55,949 bases of DNA. Origin: CAYYFV01 sp964451705. GTDB taxonomy: Bacteria; Patescibacteriota; Gracilibacteria; UBA1369; GCA-2718715. The notes beneath the pieces were generated by a model. It saw nothing but the letters and a program-made list of their open reading frames with translations. It made no database searches and was not told the DNA's origin. Position numbers and translations under genes: made by a program. The DNA lies in the NCBI GenBank assembly GCA_964451705.1, contig CAYVIV010000004.1, positions 1 through 55,949 on the forward strand. Direction: 5' to 3'. This document shows, piece by piece, positions 1-9,457 of this stretch; the first letter of the stretch is position 1; the number at the start of each line of letters is the position of its first letter.

Positions 1-7
1 GTTCTGA

Positions 8-37
8 TTGATTTAAGTCATCTATTAAAAATATAAA
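8..37 (+). promoter_or_regulatory. Sigma70-type promoter for the first gene
   Basis: TTGATT (8-13) and TATAAA (32-37) are separated by 18 bases. The predicted transcript start is about 43-45, only a few bases before the ATG at 49, so the mRNA would be nearly leaderless. Confidence 0.55.
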
Positions 38-48
38 ACCCACTCCCC

Positions 49-1965
49 ATGAACGGACCAGAAATAAATGAAACAATTGACACCCACAGGGACAAAGATG
101 TAGCTCTTAACATCTTAAAGTTACAGCTCAAGCTGGATATATACAATGTTGGTCTGCGGCTTAAGTTCACATATCCAAGTCAAAAGAGGATGTTCAATGG
201 AATGGTGGACGAGGCTGCAATAGCTATTTATTCTAAAGTCAAAGCAAACTTTATACAGCAGTTGCAAGAAGGTCATGATTTCCAAGATGAAATAAACAAG
301 TATAATGAATCAGTAGAATCAGACAAAAGGATACCTATTGCTGGTAAGTCCCCTAGAAGTCGAGCTAATCGTCTCATCAGAGAGAACGCAGGGTATCAAA
401 GATTGATTTTAGCTTTGAGGGCTGCTAGGTATTATAAAGCTCTATTAAGTGGAATTATAAACCTAGCCAAACACCTACCAACAATTGAGTATAAAGAAAC
501 AACAACCGACCAAATAAATCAGCAAGCTGATCGGTTAGCCACAGACGTACTAAAAAGGCAGACTGAGATAAACGCAGCCAAAGCTGCTGGTAATCCTATA
601 CCAAAACAAACAGAACAAACAGCAACTCCACAGGATCTCTCAGTGCATATTGTGGGCGGGCGTGCCGGGATTCGACTTGGATATTTTGTAGCACATTTTA
701 GAAATTCACTCACTGGTAACTACAGCTTAGAACAAGGAGAGAAACCTCAGGAAGAATTTATTCAAAAAATAACAAAATTGTCTGATGATAAAGACAGAAT
801 CACACCAAAGAACTCTACTCTCTTTCAAGAGGTCCTCAAAGGTATCAATAAAGACACACAGCGTGGCTTTATGGACAGTTTAGCTGGTAGCGCACCTGCA
901 CTCACCTCTAGCGCCACTAAGGTTGGGCGTCTGATATCTTTTGATCCACCAGCTCTGCAGCAGTTTTTAGTCTTAGTAGATAGCCTGCCAGACAACATTC
1001 TTACCACTGACAAGCAGAATATAAACACCCATAGAGCATTAGCTTGTTACCTGATTCATAAAAAATACAAGCAGCAGTTTATTATTGATTACCTTTCTTA
1101 CTTTGCTATAAGGCCAGCCAACTTAGAAGAGGCTTATAAAAAGATGTACGGCGACGAGAAATCACCCCTCTTGGGTAAAGTTATGACCAGAGCTCTACAG
1201 GAGCCAGAACTCACAGCTATGGTCAAAAATACCATGGACGCTGCACAGTTTGCTGAGTTTACATCGAATGCTGGTAATATATACAGGAAGCCAGCAGAAC
1301 TCTTCAAGGTTTGGATCTTGTTTACTAGTGGAGTTAGTGCCCTAAACGCATTTATGCAAGCGTTAGCAAGCCTTTTTAAAAGCAAGGATCGTATGAATGC
1401 TCAGTTTATGAGGGATATAGTAAGGTTTATTGTCTTTGCTCATGTTGCAGACCGAGCTTTTGAAAATCTTTCAGGTATGGTTTGGAATCACAAAGAGGAG
1501 GGTATTATAAGAAGGTTTTTAAAGCAAACGGACACAATCCAGCTTACCCGCTTTTTCCATAAGGAACCTTTATCTGCACAAGAAACAGTCTTTACTATTG
1601 GTAAGTACTTAGAAAGTGCAATACGTAAAAAAGAAGGTCAAAAGGAGAAGATATCAAATGAGTTTTTAGATGTGGTAATCTTTGCGACAAATAAATCGAC
1701 TTCCAAGCAGCTAGAATGGTCTGTGTTCGAGGCAGCAGCCGACAATACACCAGACCTCACAGCAACACAAAGACAGTCTGTCAAAAAAGACTTGGTAGCA
1801 GTGAAGAACGCAGCAGGAGGCCAAAAAGGAAGTTTAAGAGCCGCAACACAACTTTTTCTTTTCAGTCTAGCTCTCAAAAATACAGAGCACGAGGGTACAA
1901 ACCTCTCCGCAGGAGATAAAAAACACGTAAAATTAGCCAACTATTTAAAAGAATACAATCAGTAA
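49..1965 (+). CDS. Unrecognised 638-residue, mostly helical protein
   Basis: I do not recognise this family. The protein has no signal peptide and is predicted to be largely alpha-helical. Moderately hydrophobic stretches lie near residues 419-445 (FKVWILFTSGVSALNAF) and 458-472 (IVRFIVFAHVADRAF), which are too amphipathic to call as membrane spans with confidence. The ATG at 49 follows a good promoter directly and has no ribosome binding site. It ends in TAA, and the next gene, a polytopic membrane protein, starts 7 bases later, so the two are probably co-transcribed. That pairing suggests a cytoplasmic or peripheral partner of the membrane protein, perhaps in a secretion-type complex. This role is inferred from position only. 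Confidence 0.7.
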   Translation: MNGPEINETIDTHRDKDVALNILKLQLKLDIYNVGLRLKFTYPSQKRMFNGMVDEAAIAIYSKVKANFIQQLQEGHDFQDEINKYNESVESDKRIPIAGKSPRSRANRLIRENAGYQRLILALRAARYYKALLSGIINLAKHLPTIEYKETTTDQINQQADRLATDVLKRQTEINAAKAAGNPIPKQTEQTATPQDLSVHIVGGRAGIRLGYFVAHFRNSLTGNYSLEQGEKPQEEFIQKITKLSDDKDRITPKNSTLFQEVLKGINKDTQRGFMDSLAGSAPALTSSATKVGRLISFDPPALQQFLVLVDSLPDNILTTDKQNINTHRALACYLIHKKYKQQFIIDYLSYFAIRPANLEEAYKKMYGDEKSPLLGKVMTRALQEPELTAMVKNTMDAAQFAEFTSNAGNIYRKPAELFKVWILFTSGVSALNAFMQALASLFKSKDRMNAQFMRDIVRFIVFAHVADRAFENLSGMVWNHKEEGIIRRFLKQTDTIQLTRFFHKEPLSAQETVFTIGKYLESAIRKKEGQKEKISNEFLDVVIFATNKSTSKQLEWSVFEAAADNTPDLTATQRQSVKKDLVAVKNAAGGQKGSLRAATQLFLFSLALKNTEHEGTNLSAGDKKHVKLANYLKEYNQ

Positions 1966-1972
1966 AATTTAT

Positions 1973-3733
1973 ATGAGACTTATTAAAAAACTTATTACAT
2001 ATAGTTTGTTCACACTCCTATTGCTAGGACCAATCAGTATATCTGCCGGTCCCATTACAACCAGCGAGCAGAGTGCTACAACTACATTACAAGTCTCTAA
2101 CGACTACCACACAGCATATGCCGATCCAACCGCAGGCACCCCACCCGCGCCCGCCTCCCCAGCCACAACCCCGTATAGTAGTGCTACATACTTAAACGAG
2201 CTAGCATCGCTGCTAACCACGGGTTTTAAGGTGCTCCAGCAGGTTCTGTGGCCAGTCTTATTACTCATAGGACCACTCTTAGACAATAGTTTGATTTTTG
2301 GGCCTGGGGTAGAGGATCGCTTGTTTGATGTTTGGATGCAAATCCGTGACATCACAAATTTCATACTAGCAATCATGTTGGTAGCAGTAGCCTTATATAA
2401 CTTAGCTGGTCTTGGTGAGGGTGGAAATTATGAGTTAAAAAGTTTTTTCAAGAAATTTGTATTAGCATTGGTCTTGATTAACTTTTCCTTTTTTGGAGCC
2501 CGTTTGGTTTTGGATGCAGCGAATCTACTAACCTCTTATACTTTTAGCCTGCCAAACAGCTTTGAAGTTGGTGTCTTAAGATCACAGGCAAAGGTGGAGG
2601 AGGCATTGTGTCAGTCTATAAGAGAAGTTACCCAGGGTAAGAATCAAGCGCAAGACATTGGAGACTTTAGCCTCTTTGGAGCCTTTGGTAGCGATAGCCC
2701 AGAAAGTTTTTGTGAGAGCGGCAGCCTGACTCAGAATGGAAGAGCCTTTTTCTCAAAGGTGTCGAGCAACAATCTACCACTAATAATGGCCTCCAACTAT
2801 TCTAACATTGCCGATGGACTAGAGCCTTCTAGAACATTTGCCCTAACAAAAGACATTACTAACCTTGCAATTAACACTATTATCAGTACAGCACTGGTTC
2901 TCATGCACGCTTTAGCCTTTTTTAGTTTATTTGCGATCTTAATAGTACGTTTAATATTCATGTGGCTTGCTATAGCCCTGTCTCCACTAGTTGTTTTTGC
3001 AACTATTATGGGGATTTCTGCTTTCGAAGAAGTCAAAAAACTTTTCGATGAATTCTTTGCCCTTGCTTTTGCTCCTGCCAAAGTAGGTTTCGCATTGAGT
3101 ATCTCATATATTCTATTTTCTGCAATCGAACAAAACGGGCTGGCTAACCCAGGTATTGCTCTGGGTCAACCATTCGCCTATCCATTTTCTGGAGTTGGCA
3201 GTCTCGAAAAGCTGATTATCAGCATATCCTCGATAGTAATTGTCTACGAAGTTGCGCTCAATGTTGGCGCTGGTACTCGTGCATCATTCTTTACTAACAA
3301 AATTTCTGCTTTAGCTAGATCTCAAACTGACTTAGCAGGCCGCTGGTTGAAAAAAGTCCCACTTGGTGTCGGCTCAAGAAATTCAGCCATTACCCTAGGT
3401 AGCCTTGGCCAATCCTACCGTAATCTCGAAAATGCAATCGCTCCAAGAGAGGGCTCCACTCGTGTAAATCATCGTGAAATACGTCGTGCAATATCTAGCC
3501 CTACTGGCACCAACTTTGTACTTCAGGATGCTACAAACTTTGTTGATAACTACACGAACCGTGCTTATCGCGACCTAACTGTTCAGCAGGTCACCACTAG
3601 GCTCGGAGACTTTACTGCTGATACTAAGGTCAACAATTTCTTAACCAATGTCAATAGGCTAAGGTTGCCAGCTGACACCCCATGGAGCACAGTGCAACGC
3701 AACGCAGGACTTGCACCACCAAGTAGGCCATAA
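1973..3733 (+). CDS. VirB6/TrbL-like polytopic membrane protein
   Basis: This 586-residue protein starts with a signal-like segment (residues 1-26, MRLIKKLITYSLFTLLLLG), followed by a short Thr/Pro/Ala-rich linker. It then has about six to eight hydrophobic spans: near 88-104, 131-148, 162-182, a paired block at 300-348 containing WLAIALSPLVVFATIMG, 363-385 and 412-432. The signal-like start, a periplasmic loop with cysteines (about 205-270) and the 'W-LSPLV' block resemble VirB6/TrbL-type proteins that Patescibacteria encode near type IV secretion or pilus genes. The C-terminal 130 residues are hydrophilic and probably cytoplasmic. No VirB4-like ATPase lies in the window, so the assignment rests on topology and motif style only. 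Confidence 0.6.
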   Translation: MRLIKKLITYSLFTLLLLGPISISAGPITTSEQSATTTLQVSNDYHTAYADPTAGTPPAPASPATTPYSSATYLNELASLLTTGFKVLQQVLWPVLLLIGPLLDNSLIFGPGVEDRLFDVWMQIRDITNFILAIMLVAVALYNLAGLGEGGNYELKSFFKKFVLALVLINFSFFGARLVLDAANLLTSYTFSLPNSFEVGVLRSQAKVEEALCQSIREVTQGKNQAQDIGDFSLFGAFGSDSPESFCESGSLTQNGRAFFSKVSSNNLPLIMASNYSNIADGLEPSRTFALTKDITNLAINTIISTALVLMHALAFFSLFAILIVRLIFMWLAIALSPLVVFATIMGISAFEEVKKLFDEFFALAFAPAKVGFALSISYILFSAIEQNGLANPGIALGQPFAYPFSGVGSLEKLIISISSIVIVYEVALNVGAGTRASFFTNKISALARSQTDLAGRWLKKVPLGVGSRNSAITLGSLGQSYRNLENAIAPREGSTRVNHREIRRAISSPTGTNFVLQDATNFVDNYTNRAYRDLTVQQVTTRLGDFTADTKVNNFLTNVNRLRLPADTPWSTVQRNAGLAPPSRP

Positions 3734-3737
3734 GAAC

Positions 3738-3766
3738 TTGCCAAATTTCGGCTTGTAGTGTATAAT
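3738..3766 (+). promoter_or_regulatory. Near-consensus promoter that fixes the next start
   Basis: TTGCCA (3738-3743), a 17-base spacer and a perfect TATAAT (3761-3766). Transcription should begin near 3773. An in-frame TTG at 3766 overlaps the -10 box and lies upstream of the transcript start, so the ATG at 3793 is the real start, with a leader of about 20 bases. Confidence 0.75.
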
Positions 3767-3792
3767 TGGGGCAATTTAAACCCATCCCCCCA

Positions 3793-6700
3793 ATGTCAGA
3801 TTTAGAAAACACTACTCCCGCTGAACCAGCGCAGGCTGCTAACTTATATGGCCCTGGCAGTACTCAGTATGAGTTGATACAGCAAAGAAATCAGCTAGAG
3901 CAGCAAAGAACTACTCTAATTTCAAGTGTAGATGCTTTGTTGATCCAAAAAACTGGATTAAATATAGTTGTCCAGCAGTTAATCAAAGAGCTCATACAAC
4001 CCCCATACAACTCTATTGACCTCTTAAAATTTGCAGAAGATTATTTAGACAAGTTTGGTGGGGACGACGCAATCTCAGAGGTAGCCTTTATTAAAAAGTA
4101 TAATGACTTAATTGCAAAGGAAATAGCTGTAAATCCTGCCTTGCAACAAAACGCTGCTCTAGGGGAGCAGTCCGAAACAACACTCAACCCACTGAGCCCA
4201 CAGGCCTTACTCACAGAAACCAGAAAAGAAATTCTAGACTGCACGCAAATTGTCCAGGATTTAGAAAGATTTTTAGATTCTTCCAAGGCACAAAGCATGG
4301 GCGAGTCTCTCGAGAGCCTAAGGGGCCATTACCAGGAATTGCAAAGGGTTTCTCAGCAAATAGATGTTTTAGAAGAGAATTTCAAACAAAACCAATTGCT
4401 CAATGATCCACAAGAGGCACAACAAGCAGCCGGGGCACAGCAAACCCCTGAACTTGAGGCACTTCTGAATTCAATTAAAGCACTTAGCATAGATGACCCC
4501 GACTTAGATAACACATTACAAGACTTAGTTACTGAGCATACCCATCTAAATGCTGATCTGGTCAAACAGTTTATTATAGACTCAGATAGCCTATACAATA
4601 ATTTTCGTAATACTTTCAATCAGCTGCGAGAAACCTTTAAAGAAAGCCTAAACACTCTAGACATCAAGCGCCAGGAGCGTCGCCTGCAAAGAGAATTTGC
4701 ATATAGGTATGGAGTTGATTTACAAGAGGGTCATAAGCTGTTAATTGGCTCACATGGTGCCACACAGCAAAGTTATACAATCAGCCGCGTAGAGCTAGAC
4801 CCAGACCTTATAGAAGAGGAGTACAAAGTATACTCTTTTCAGCAACAGCTACAACATATACCCCTTCAAATCACACTCGAGTCGAGTACTGGTACACAGA
4901 TTCAGGTTGGCACAGAGGTGCTCAAGGAAAAAATCACCAGCCAGGAATTATTTGAAGACGTTGCCACGCTCGAAGAACTTAATGCCAAGCTTGCTCTCAC
5001 ACAGTATGGTCAAGAGATTAAAGCCAATACTAAAATTGAGTACACCCTAAGCTCAGAGAGCCAACAGGATCCAGCCCGTAAAACCTATAGTAATCAGGTT
5101 GTAACAATTACTCAAATCCACGGCAATTTAGTTAAGCTCGACGCAATGGTAGATATTGGTCACAAAGATTCTGTGCAAAAATCTGAATTAACTCTCAGTG
5201 AGTTTTTAATGTGGTATCGATCCAAAAGAGCAGAAATACATATGGACATCAGTCAGGCAGCCGAGGTCCTAGAAAAACAACCAAGTGTCTTACACAAGCG
5301 TTATCCTGATACCCCACCAGAAATCCATAGCTTTTCAAATGATGCCATACCCATTCAACCAGGTGTTAAAGTTCAAAGTCAGGATGGAGTTTACTTTACC
5401 ATTCAAGACGTAACTACGGACGCCAATGGCAACACCAAAGTAATTTTAGAGGAAGGCCATGAGTTTAGCCCAAGTCAATTTGTTAGATTTTGTAAAGATC
5501 ATGAGCTTGAATACTTCGATCCAAACGCCCCAGTTACCAAAAACCCAAAAGTCAAAAAGGACTCCGCTAAGGACATAGCAAAAAGGCAAGAAATGAACCC
5601 ATTTGATTATATTCCTCGCCTAAACTTCTTTTTTGACCCCTTAGATTTTTTAGAATTACAACTTGTATCTTTTAACCATTACGAAGAAATCTTCACGGTT
5701 ATCAGAGATGTAGCAAAAAACAAAGCAGACAGAAAACAAAAAAAAGCTGTTTCTCAAATAGGTGTACGTTTACCTGGAGAAACCGGACGCAAGTTTGCAG
5801 ACCAACTTAACTCACTCAATAATGAAATCACTCAACAGGCTAAAGATGAGGTTAAAAGTTCTACTATCTCCGAAGTAAAAGCCAAACTATATGCCGAAAA
5901 AGACAAGTATCGTGCCAAAGGTTTTATGGAAGTCCTTGCAGAAAAAGGACGTTTAGACCTTTACGACGAGCAACTATGGAAAACTACCAATAGACTTTTG
6001 AAAACTTACAGTAATGATCTAGATACCAGTTATAAGGCAACTCAGCTCTTAGTTTCATCTCGGCCTAATATGGCTGGAAAACAAGAGCAGGCAGCAATGG
6101 TTCTAGCCTTAGATGCCATTTATGGGCAGGAGTTTGGAACACAGATAGAAAGCCAGCAAACTGGTAAGTTTAACTCAGAAATGAGTATGTATGTCACCCA
6201 GGCGCATGAGCTGAATGTTGGCATAGGAAGCTTCTTACATGATAAACTAATCGATTACCAAGCCGGCAAAGAAGTTAACCCAGCTGAATATCTAAGCTAC
6301 CTAAACACAGCTATAGAAAATGGTTATCTTTCTATGGAAGAGGCAATTTACTATATAATTGCAGGTTTTGGTACTAGACAAGGTAAAAAAGGAGCTACAC
6401 TACTCAAACAAAGTGTAGTTACAACCTTTAAACTAGAAAAATTTCCACCATTAATTTTCTTTAATAAATATCATAACGATGGACGCAAGCTATCTCAAAT
6501 AGCTCCACAGCTTATGAAAAGCTTTGGTATTAAGAAAAATGAGCGAGAGCAAGATAGTAAAAAAAGATTTAATGTTCAAGCAGTTAGTGATTTTATTTAC
6601 TCAGAATTTTTATTTGGAGATACAGACATAGCCGGTAAAATTGACACCTCTGTTGCTAAACGGTCCTTTGAAAAAGACTGGGCCCCAGAATTATATACAG

Positions 6701-7425
6701 CCATGACCACAAGTGGCATGAAGGAGTTATTGGGCTTAGAAGCTGGTACATCTCAGCCAGCTTATCCAGCCTTGCATGTTAAACTAGCTATGCCAGGCTT
6801 CTCTAAAGCCTTAAAAACACTGGCCGGCCTGAATAGTAATAAACTTTCGGTTATTAACGAATTTGATACCCCTATTAGAAAACAAACAAAAGCACAAAGG
6901 GTCAAAAAGGTAGTCCAAGTCCTCCAAAACTGGTTTTTATTACATTCAACCATGAAAGGCTATTATAACCTTGAAAACAAGCAATATAGCTGGGGCCACA
7001 AGTTTTCAGAAGCAGAACTTGGTGATTCTAAGGGCGGCAAGCAGTCTATGAATCAACATTTTAGTGAAGTGATGCCTTTCTTCAAGACTGTAGTCTCCAA
7101 GTACTACACCCCTTTACAAGTCAAAGCAATTTGTGGCGAAAAAGATGAGCAAGGCAATTTCTACCAATATGGAGGTAGTCCACAGAGCCACACTGACTTT
7201 ATGAAAAGTTTTGTAGGTGACCTTGCAGGCAAAGTAGGCTCTGATCCAGAGATTCTAAGTGATCTTGTTCGGGCATTTCCACCCGGTGCTTCATTAACAT
7301 CCGGCGCTCCTAAACGTACGGGCTGGAAATTGTTTGGAGGCGCCAAGCCTAGCACCCCAGACAAAAAAGACAACCAAGACACTCCTCAGGGTGGCACAGG
7401 CAGCAGCGGAGCTCTAGCCGCCTAG
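3793..7425 (+). CDS. Large unrecognised cytoplasmic protein, coiled coil plus beta modules
   Basis: This 1210-residue protein has no signal peptide or membrane span. The start at 3793 is chosen because the promoter excludes the upstream TTG. Residues about 1-300 are Gln/Glu-rich and coiled-coil-like (ELIQQRNQLEQQRTTLISSV near the start). Three small beta-rich, SH3-like modules seem to follow, near residues 302-390, 414-482 and 519-576; the last two share a 'value, then SxSEF/SPSQF, then aromatic' ending. The C-terminal half is helical and ends in a Gly/Pro/Ser/Lys tail. It has its own promoter behind the VirB6-like gene, and a strong terminator follows at 7509. Large proteins with repeated beta modules are common as uncharacterised genes in Patescibacteria. 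I assign no function. Confidence 0.7.
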   Translation: MSDLENTTPAEPAQAANLYGPGSTQYELIQQRNQLEQQRTTLISSVDALLIQKTGLNIVVQQLIKELIQPPYNSIDLLKFAEDYLDKFGGDDAISEVAFIKKYNDLIAKEIAVNPALQQNAALGEQSETTLNPLSPQALLTETRKEILDCTQIVQDLERFLDSSKAQSMGESLESLRGHYQELQRVSQQIDVLEENFKQNQLLNDPQEAQQAAGAQQTPELEALLNSIKALSIDDPDLDNTLQDLVTEHTHLNADLVKQFIIDSDSLYNNFRNTFNQLRETFKESLNTLDIKRQERRLQREFAYRYGVDLQEGHKLLIGSHGATQQSYTISRVELDPDLIEEEYKVYSFQQQLQHIPLQITLESSTGTQIQVGTEVLKEKITSQELFEDVATLEELNAKLALTQYGQEIKANTKIEYTLSSESQQDPARKTYSNQVVTITQIHGNLVKLDAMVDIGHKDSVQKSELTLSEFLMWYRSKRAEIHMDISQAAEVLEKQPSVLHKRYPDTPPEIHSFSNDAIPIQPGVKVQSQDGVYFTIQDVTTDANGNTKVILEEGHEFSPSQFVRFCKDHELEYFDPNAPVTKNPKVKKDSAKDIAKRQEMNPFDYIPRLNFFFDPLDFLELQLVSFNHYEEIFTVIRDVAKNKADRKQKKAVSQIGVRLPGETGRKFADQLNSLNNEITQQAKDEVKSSTISEVKAKLYAEKDKYRAKGFMEVLAEKGRLDLYDEQLWKTTNRLLKTYSNDLDTSYKATQLLVSSRPNMAGKQEQAAMVLALDAIYGQEFGTQIESQQTGKFNSEMSMYVTQAHELNVGIGSFLHDKLIDYQAGKEVNPAEYLSYLNTAIENGYLSMEEAIYYIIAGFGTRQGKKGATLLKQSVVTTFKLEKFPPLIFFNKYHNDGRKLSQIAPQLMKSFGIKKNEREQDSKKRFNVQAVSDFIYSEFLFGDTDIAGKIDTSVAKRSFEKDWAPELYTAMTTSGMKELLGLEAGTSQPAYPALHVKLAMPGFSKALKTLAGLNSNKLSVINEFDTPIRKQTKAQRVKKVVQVLQNWFLLHSTMKGYYNLENKQYSWGHKFSEAELGDSKGGKQSMNQHFSEVMPFFKTVVSKYYTPLQVKAICGEKDEQGNFYQYGGSPQSHTDFMKSFVGDLAGKVGSDPEILSDLVRAFPPGASLTSGAPKRTGWKLFGGAKPSTPDKKDNQDTPQGGTGSSGALAA

Positions 7426-7508
7426 CAATTTAGAGATGCGCACATGGTTACGCAGCATTTTGCCTACCATTACACTGCATCCTAGCAGCTAGGACAATAC
7501 TAGATTCA

Positions 7509-7540
7509 AAAAGCCCTTGAGTACTCAAGGGCTTTTGTTT
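7509..7540. terminator. Bidirectional rho-independent terminator
   Basis: A perfect 28-base palindrome (7509-7536) with 14-base arms of the form AAAAGCCCTTGAGT, flanked by A and T runs. It lies between the convergent genes ending at 7425 and 7615 and can serve both. Confidence 0.85.
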
Positions 7541-7594
7541 CGCTTGCACAGTTTTATTTCGCTTAGACAGTTGTTTAGCTTAGACAGTTGTGTT
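7538..7594. repeat. Three short imperfect tandem repeats downstream of thrS
   Basis: The core CGCTTGCACAG (7541) recurs as CGCTTAGACAG (7560) and AGCTTAGACAG (7578), each followed by TT-rich sequence, with periods of 19 and 18 bases. The rest of the 7426-7614 gap holds the terminator and nothing else I recognise. Confidence 0.6.
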
Positions 7595-7614
7595 GTCTGC
7601 GGTAGTAAGCTTGG

Positions 7615-9393
7615 CTAGACTTGGATTTCTTTTCTGAACTCTTTAATAAAGTCATCCAGTAGCATTTCCGACTGCTGGCTTTGGCTGTATCTACGCAAAG
7701 TAACACCGTTATTTGTTTGTTCTTTTTCACCAAGTATTAGTTTGACTGGAACTTTCTTAGTTTCGCTCAAGCGTATATTCTTGGATAGAGAGTTTTCTGG
7801 GTCCAAAACTTGGACTCTAAAGCCCTCAGCCGCAAGTTGGCTAGCCAACTTGCGCGCATAGTCCTCAAAGGTCGCAGAGACGCAAATAAGATCTATCTGT
7901 ACTGGCGCCAACCAGGCAGGGAAGGCTCCTGCATAGTGTTCTATCAAAAAGCCAATTAATCTTTCGTGTGTGCTCAAAGGTGCTCTGTGAATACACAGTG
8001 GAGTTTTCTCTGTACCATCGGTATCTGTGTAAGTTAAGTCAAATTTTGCAGGTATCCCAAAATCAAGCTGGTTAGTCGCAAGAGTGAATTCACGACCAAT
8101 TACAGACCAAATTTGCACATCTATTTTCGGGCCATAGAAGGCCGCTTCATCTTCTTCTTCAACAAAAGGCACTCCAGATTTTATTAGCGCGTTGCGAACC
8201 ATTTCTTCACATCTAAGCCACTGCTGCTTGTCATCCACATATTTTTTACCCAGTCCTGCATCTGAGTGTTTAGAGAGTCGCATTTGGTACTTTTCGATTC
8301 CAAATAACTTAAAGTAATACATGTATAAATCAATAACCTTTGCGAACTCTTCTTCAAATTGCTCATTTGTACAGTAAATATGCGCATCGTTCATGCACAT
8401 CGCCCTCACTCTCATAAGACCAAACAAACTTCCAGATCCCTCAAAACGGTAACAGGTGCCATATTCAGCTAATCTTACAGGTAGGTCTTTGTAGCTTTTT
8501 GGGGTAGCACCAAAAATTTTGTGGTGGTGTGGGCAGTTCATAGATTTGAGAAAGTATCGTTCGTTGTCCATCTGCATGGCAGGGTACATATCTTCTTCGT
8601 AGTAAGGTAAGTGCCCTGAACGTAAATATAATTCTTCCTTGGCAATATGTGGGGTTCTAACCATTTGGTAACCCATTTCTTTTTCCTTTCTTTTGGCGAG
8701 TTTTTCCAGTTCCTCAACCAAAATAGTACCGTTGGGTAGCCATAAAGGTAGCCCTGCTCCAACTTCTTCGTCTATAGTGAATAGTTCTAGGTCTTTGCCT
8801 AGTTTCCTGTGGTCACGCTTGCGGGCTTCTGCCATCATTTTCTCATAGTCTGCTAGTTCTTCTTGGGTTTCAAAACATAGTGCGTATATGCGAGTGAGCA
8901 TAGTGTTGTTTTCGTCTCCACGAAAATAGGCTCCAGCAATCGAACTTAGCTTGTAAGCGCCAATATCTCCAGTATGGTCTGTATGGCCACCTCCGCAGAG
9001 GTCTACAAATCTAACATCGTCATTTTGTGGCAGAATATTTTCATAAAAAGTCACCTCTGTCTCTCCCTCTGCCATGAGCTTGTCAATTTGGTCAACTTTG
9101 TAGACTTGGCCCATTTGCTCATAAAAATTCCTAGCTTCTGCAATAGCTACGCTACGACCAACAAATTTTTGGCGCTGAGCCTCGATCTTTTTCATTTTCT
9201 TCTGTAGAAGTTTTAGGTCTTCAGGGATTAAGGCTCTAGGTAGCTCAAAATCATAGTAAAAACCATTGTCTACAGGCGGGCCAAAGGCCAGTTTGGCTTC
9301 TGGAAACATATCCATGACAGCCTGCGCTAGCACATGAGCCCCAGAGTGACGAATTTTATATAGTCGATCATATTTTTCAGGCTGGCTACACAT
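7615..9393 (-). CDS. thrS: Threonyl-tRNA synthetase lacking the TGS domain
   Basis: Class II enzyme that charges tRNA-Thr. At 592 residues it is shorter than the usual roughly 640, because the N-terminal TGS domain is missing. The protein begins directly with the editing domain, which keeps its zinc-type residues: HSGAHVLAQA near residue 16 and CGGGHTDHTG near 133. The catalytic core shows MNCPHHHKIFG, motif 2 (YRFEGSGSLFGLMRVR) and motif 3 (HRAPLSTHERLIGFLIEHY). An anticodon-binding domain follows (from about residue 490). The ATG sits about 22 bases below a clear promoter (9423-9452) and upstream sequence leaves no room for a TGS domain. It converges on the gene ending at 7425. Confidence 0.97.
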   Translation of the reverse strand: MCSQPEKYDRLYKIRHSGAHVLAQAVMDMFPEAKLAFGPPVDNGFYYDFELPRALIPEDLKLLQKKMKKIEAQRQKFVGRSVAIAEARNFYEQMGQVYKVDQIDKLMAEGETEVTFYENILPQNDDVRFVDLCGGGHTDHTGDIGAYKLSSIAGAYFRGDENNTMLTRIYALCFETQEELADYEKMMAEARKRDHRKLGKDLELFTIDEEVGAGLPLWLPNGTILVEELEKLAKRKEKEMGYQMVRTPHIAKEELYLRSGHLPYYEEDMYPAMQMDNERYFLKSMNCPHHHKIFGATPKSYKDLPVRLAEYGTCYRFEGSGSLFGLMRVRAMCMNDAHIYCTNEQFEEEFAKVIDLYMYYFKLFGIEKYQMRLSKHSDAGLGKKYVDDKQQWLRCEEMVRNALIKSGVPFVEEEDEAAFYGPKIDVQIWSVIGREFTLATNQLDFGIPAKFDLTYTDTDGTEKTPLCIHRAPLSTHERLIGFLIEHYAGAFPAWLAPVQIDLICVSATFEDYARKLASQLAAEGFRVQVLDPENSLSKNIRLSETKKVPVKLILGEKEQTNNGVTLRRYSQSQQSEMLLDDFIKEFRKEIQV

Positions 9394-9422
9394 TAGTCTG
9401 GAATTAGATTTTAATTAGCTTT

Positions 9423-9452
9423 AATATAAACCAAGACAGCACTAGTTTTCAA
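9423..9452 (-). promoter_or_regulatory. Promoter for thrS
   Basis: Read on the minus strand: TTGAAA (9447-9452), 18-base spacer, TATATT (9423-9428). The predicted start near 9416 leaves a leader of about 22 bases, with no Shine-Dalgarno sequence and no T-box. Confidence 0.65.
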
Positions 9453-9457
9453 CCGAA

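Noticed and set aside
3766..3792. TTG start for the 1.2-kilo-residue protein, nine codons upstream
   Set aside because: The TTG overlaps a perfect TATAAT box and would not be in the transcript.
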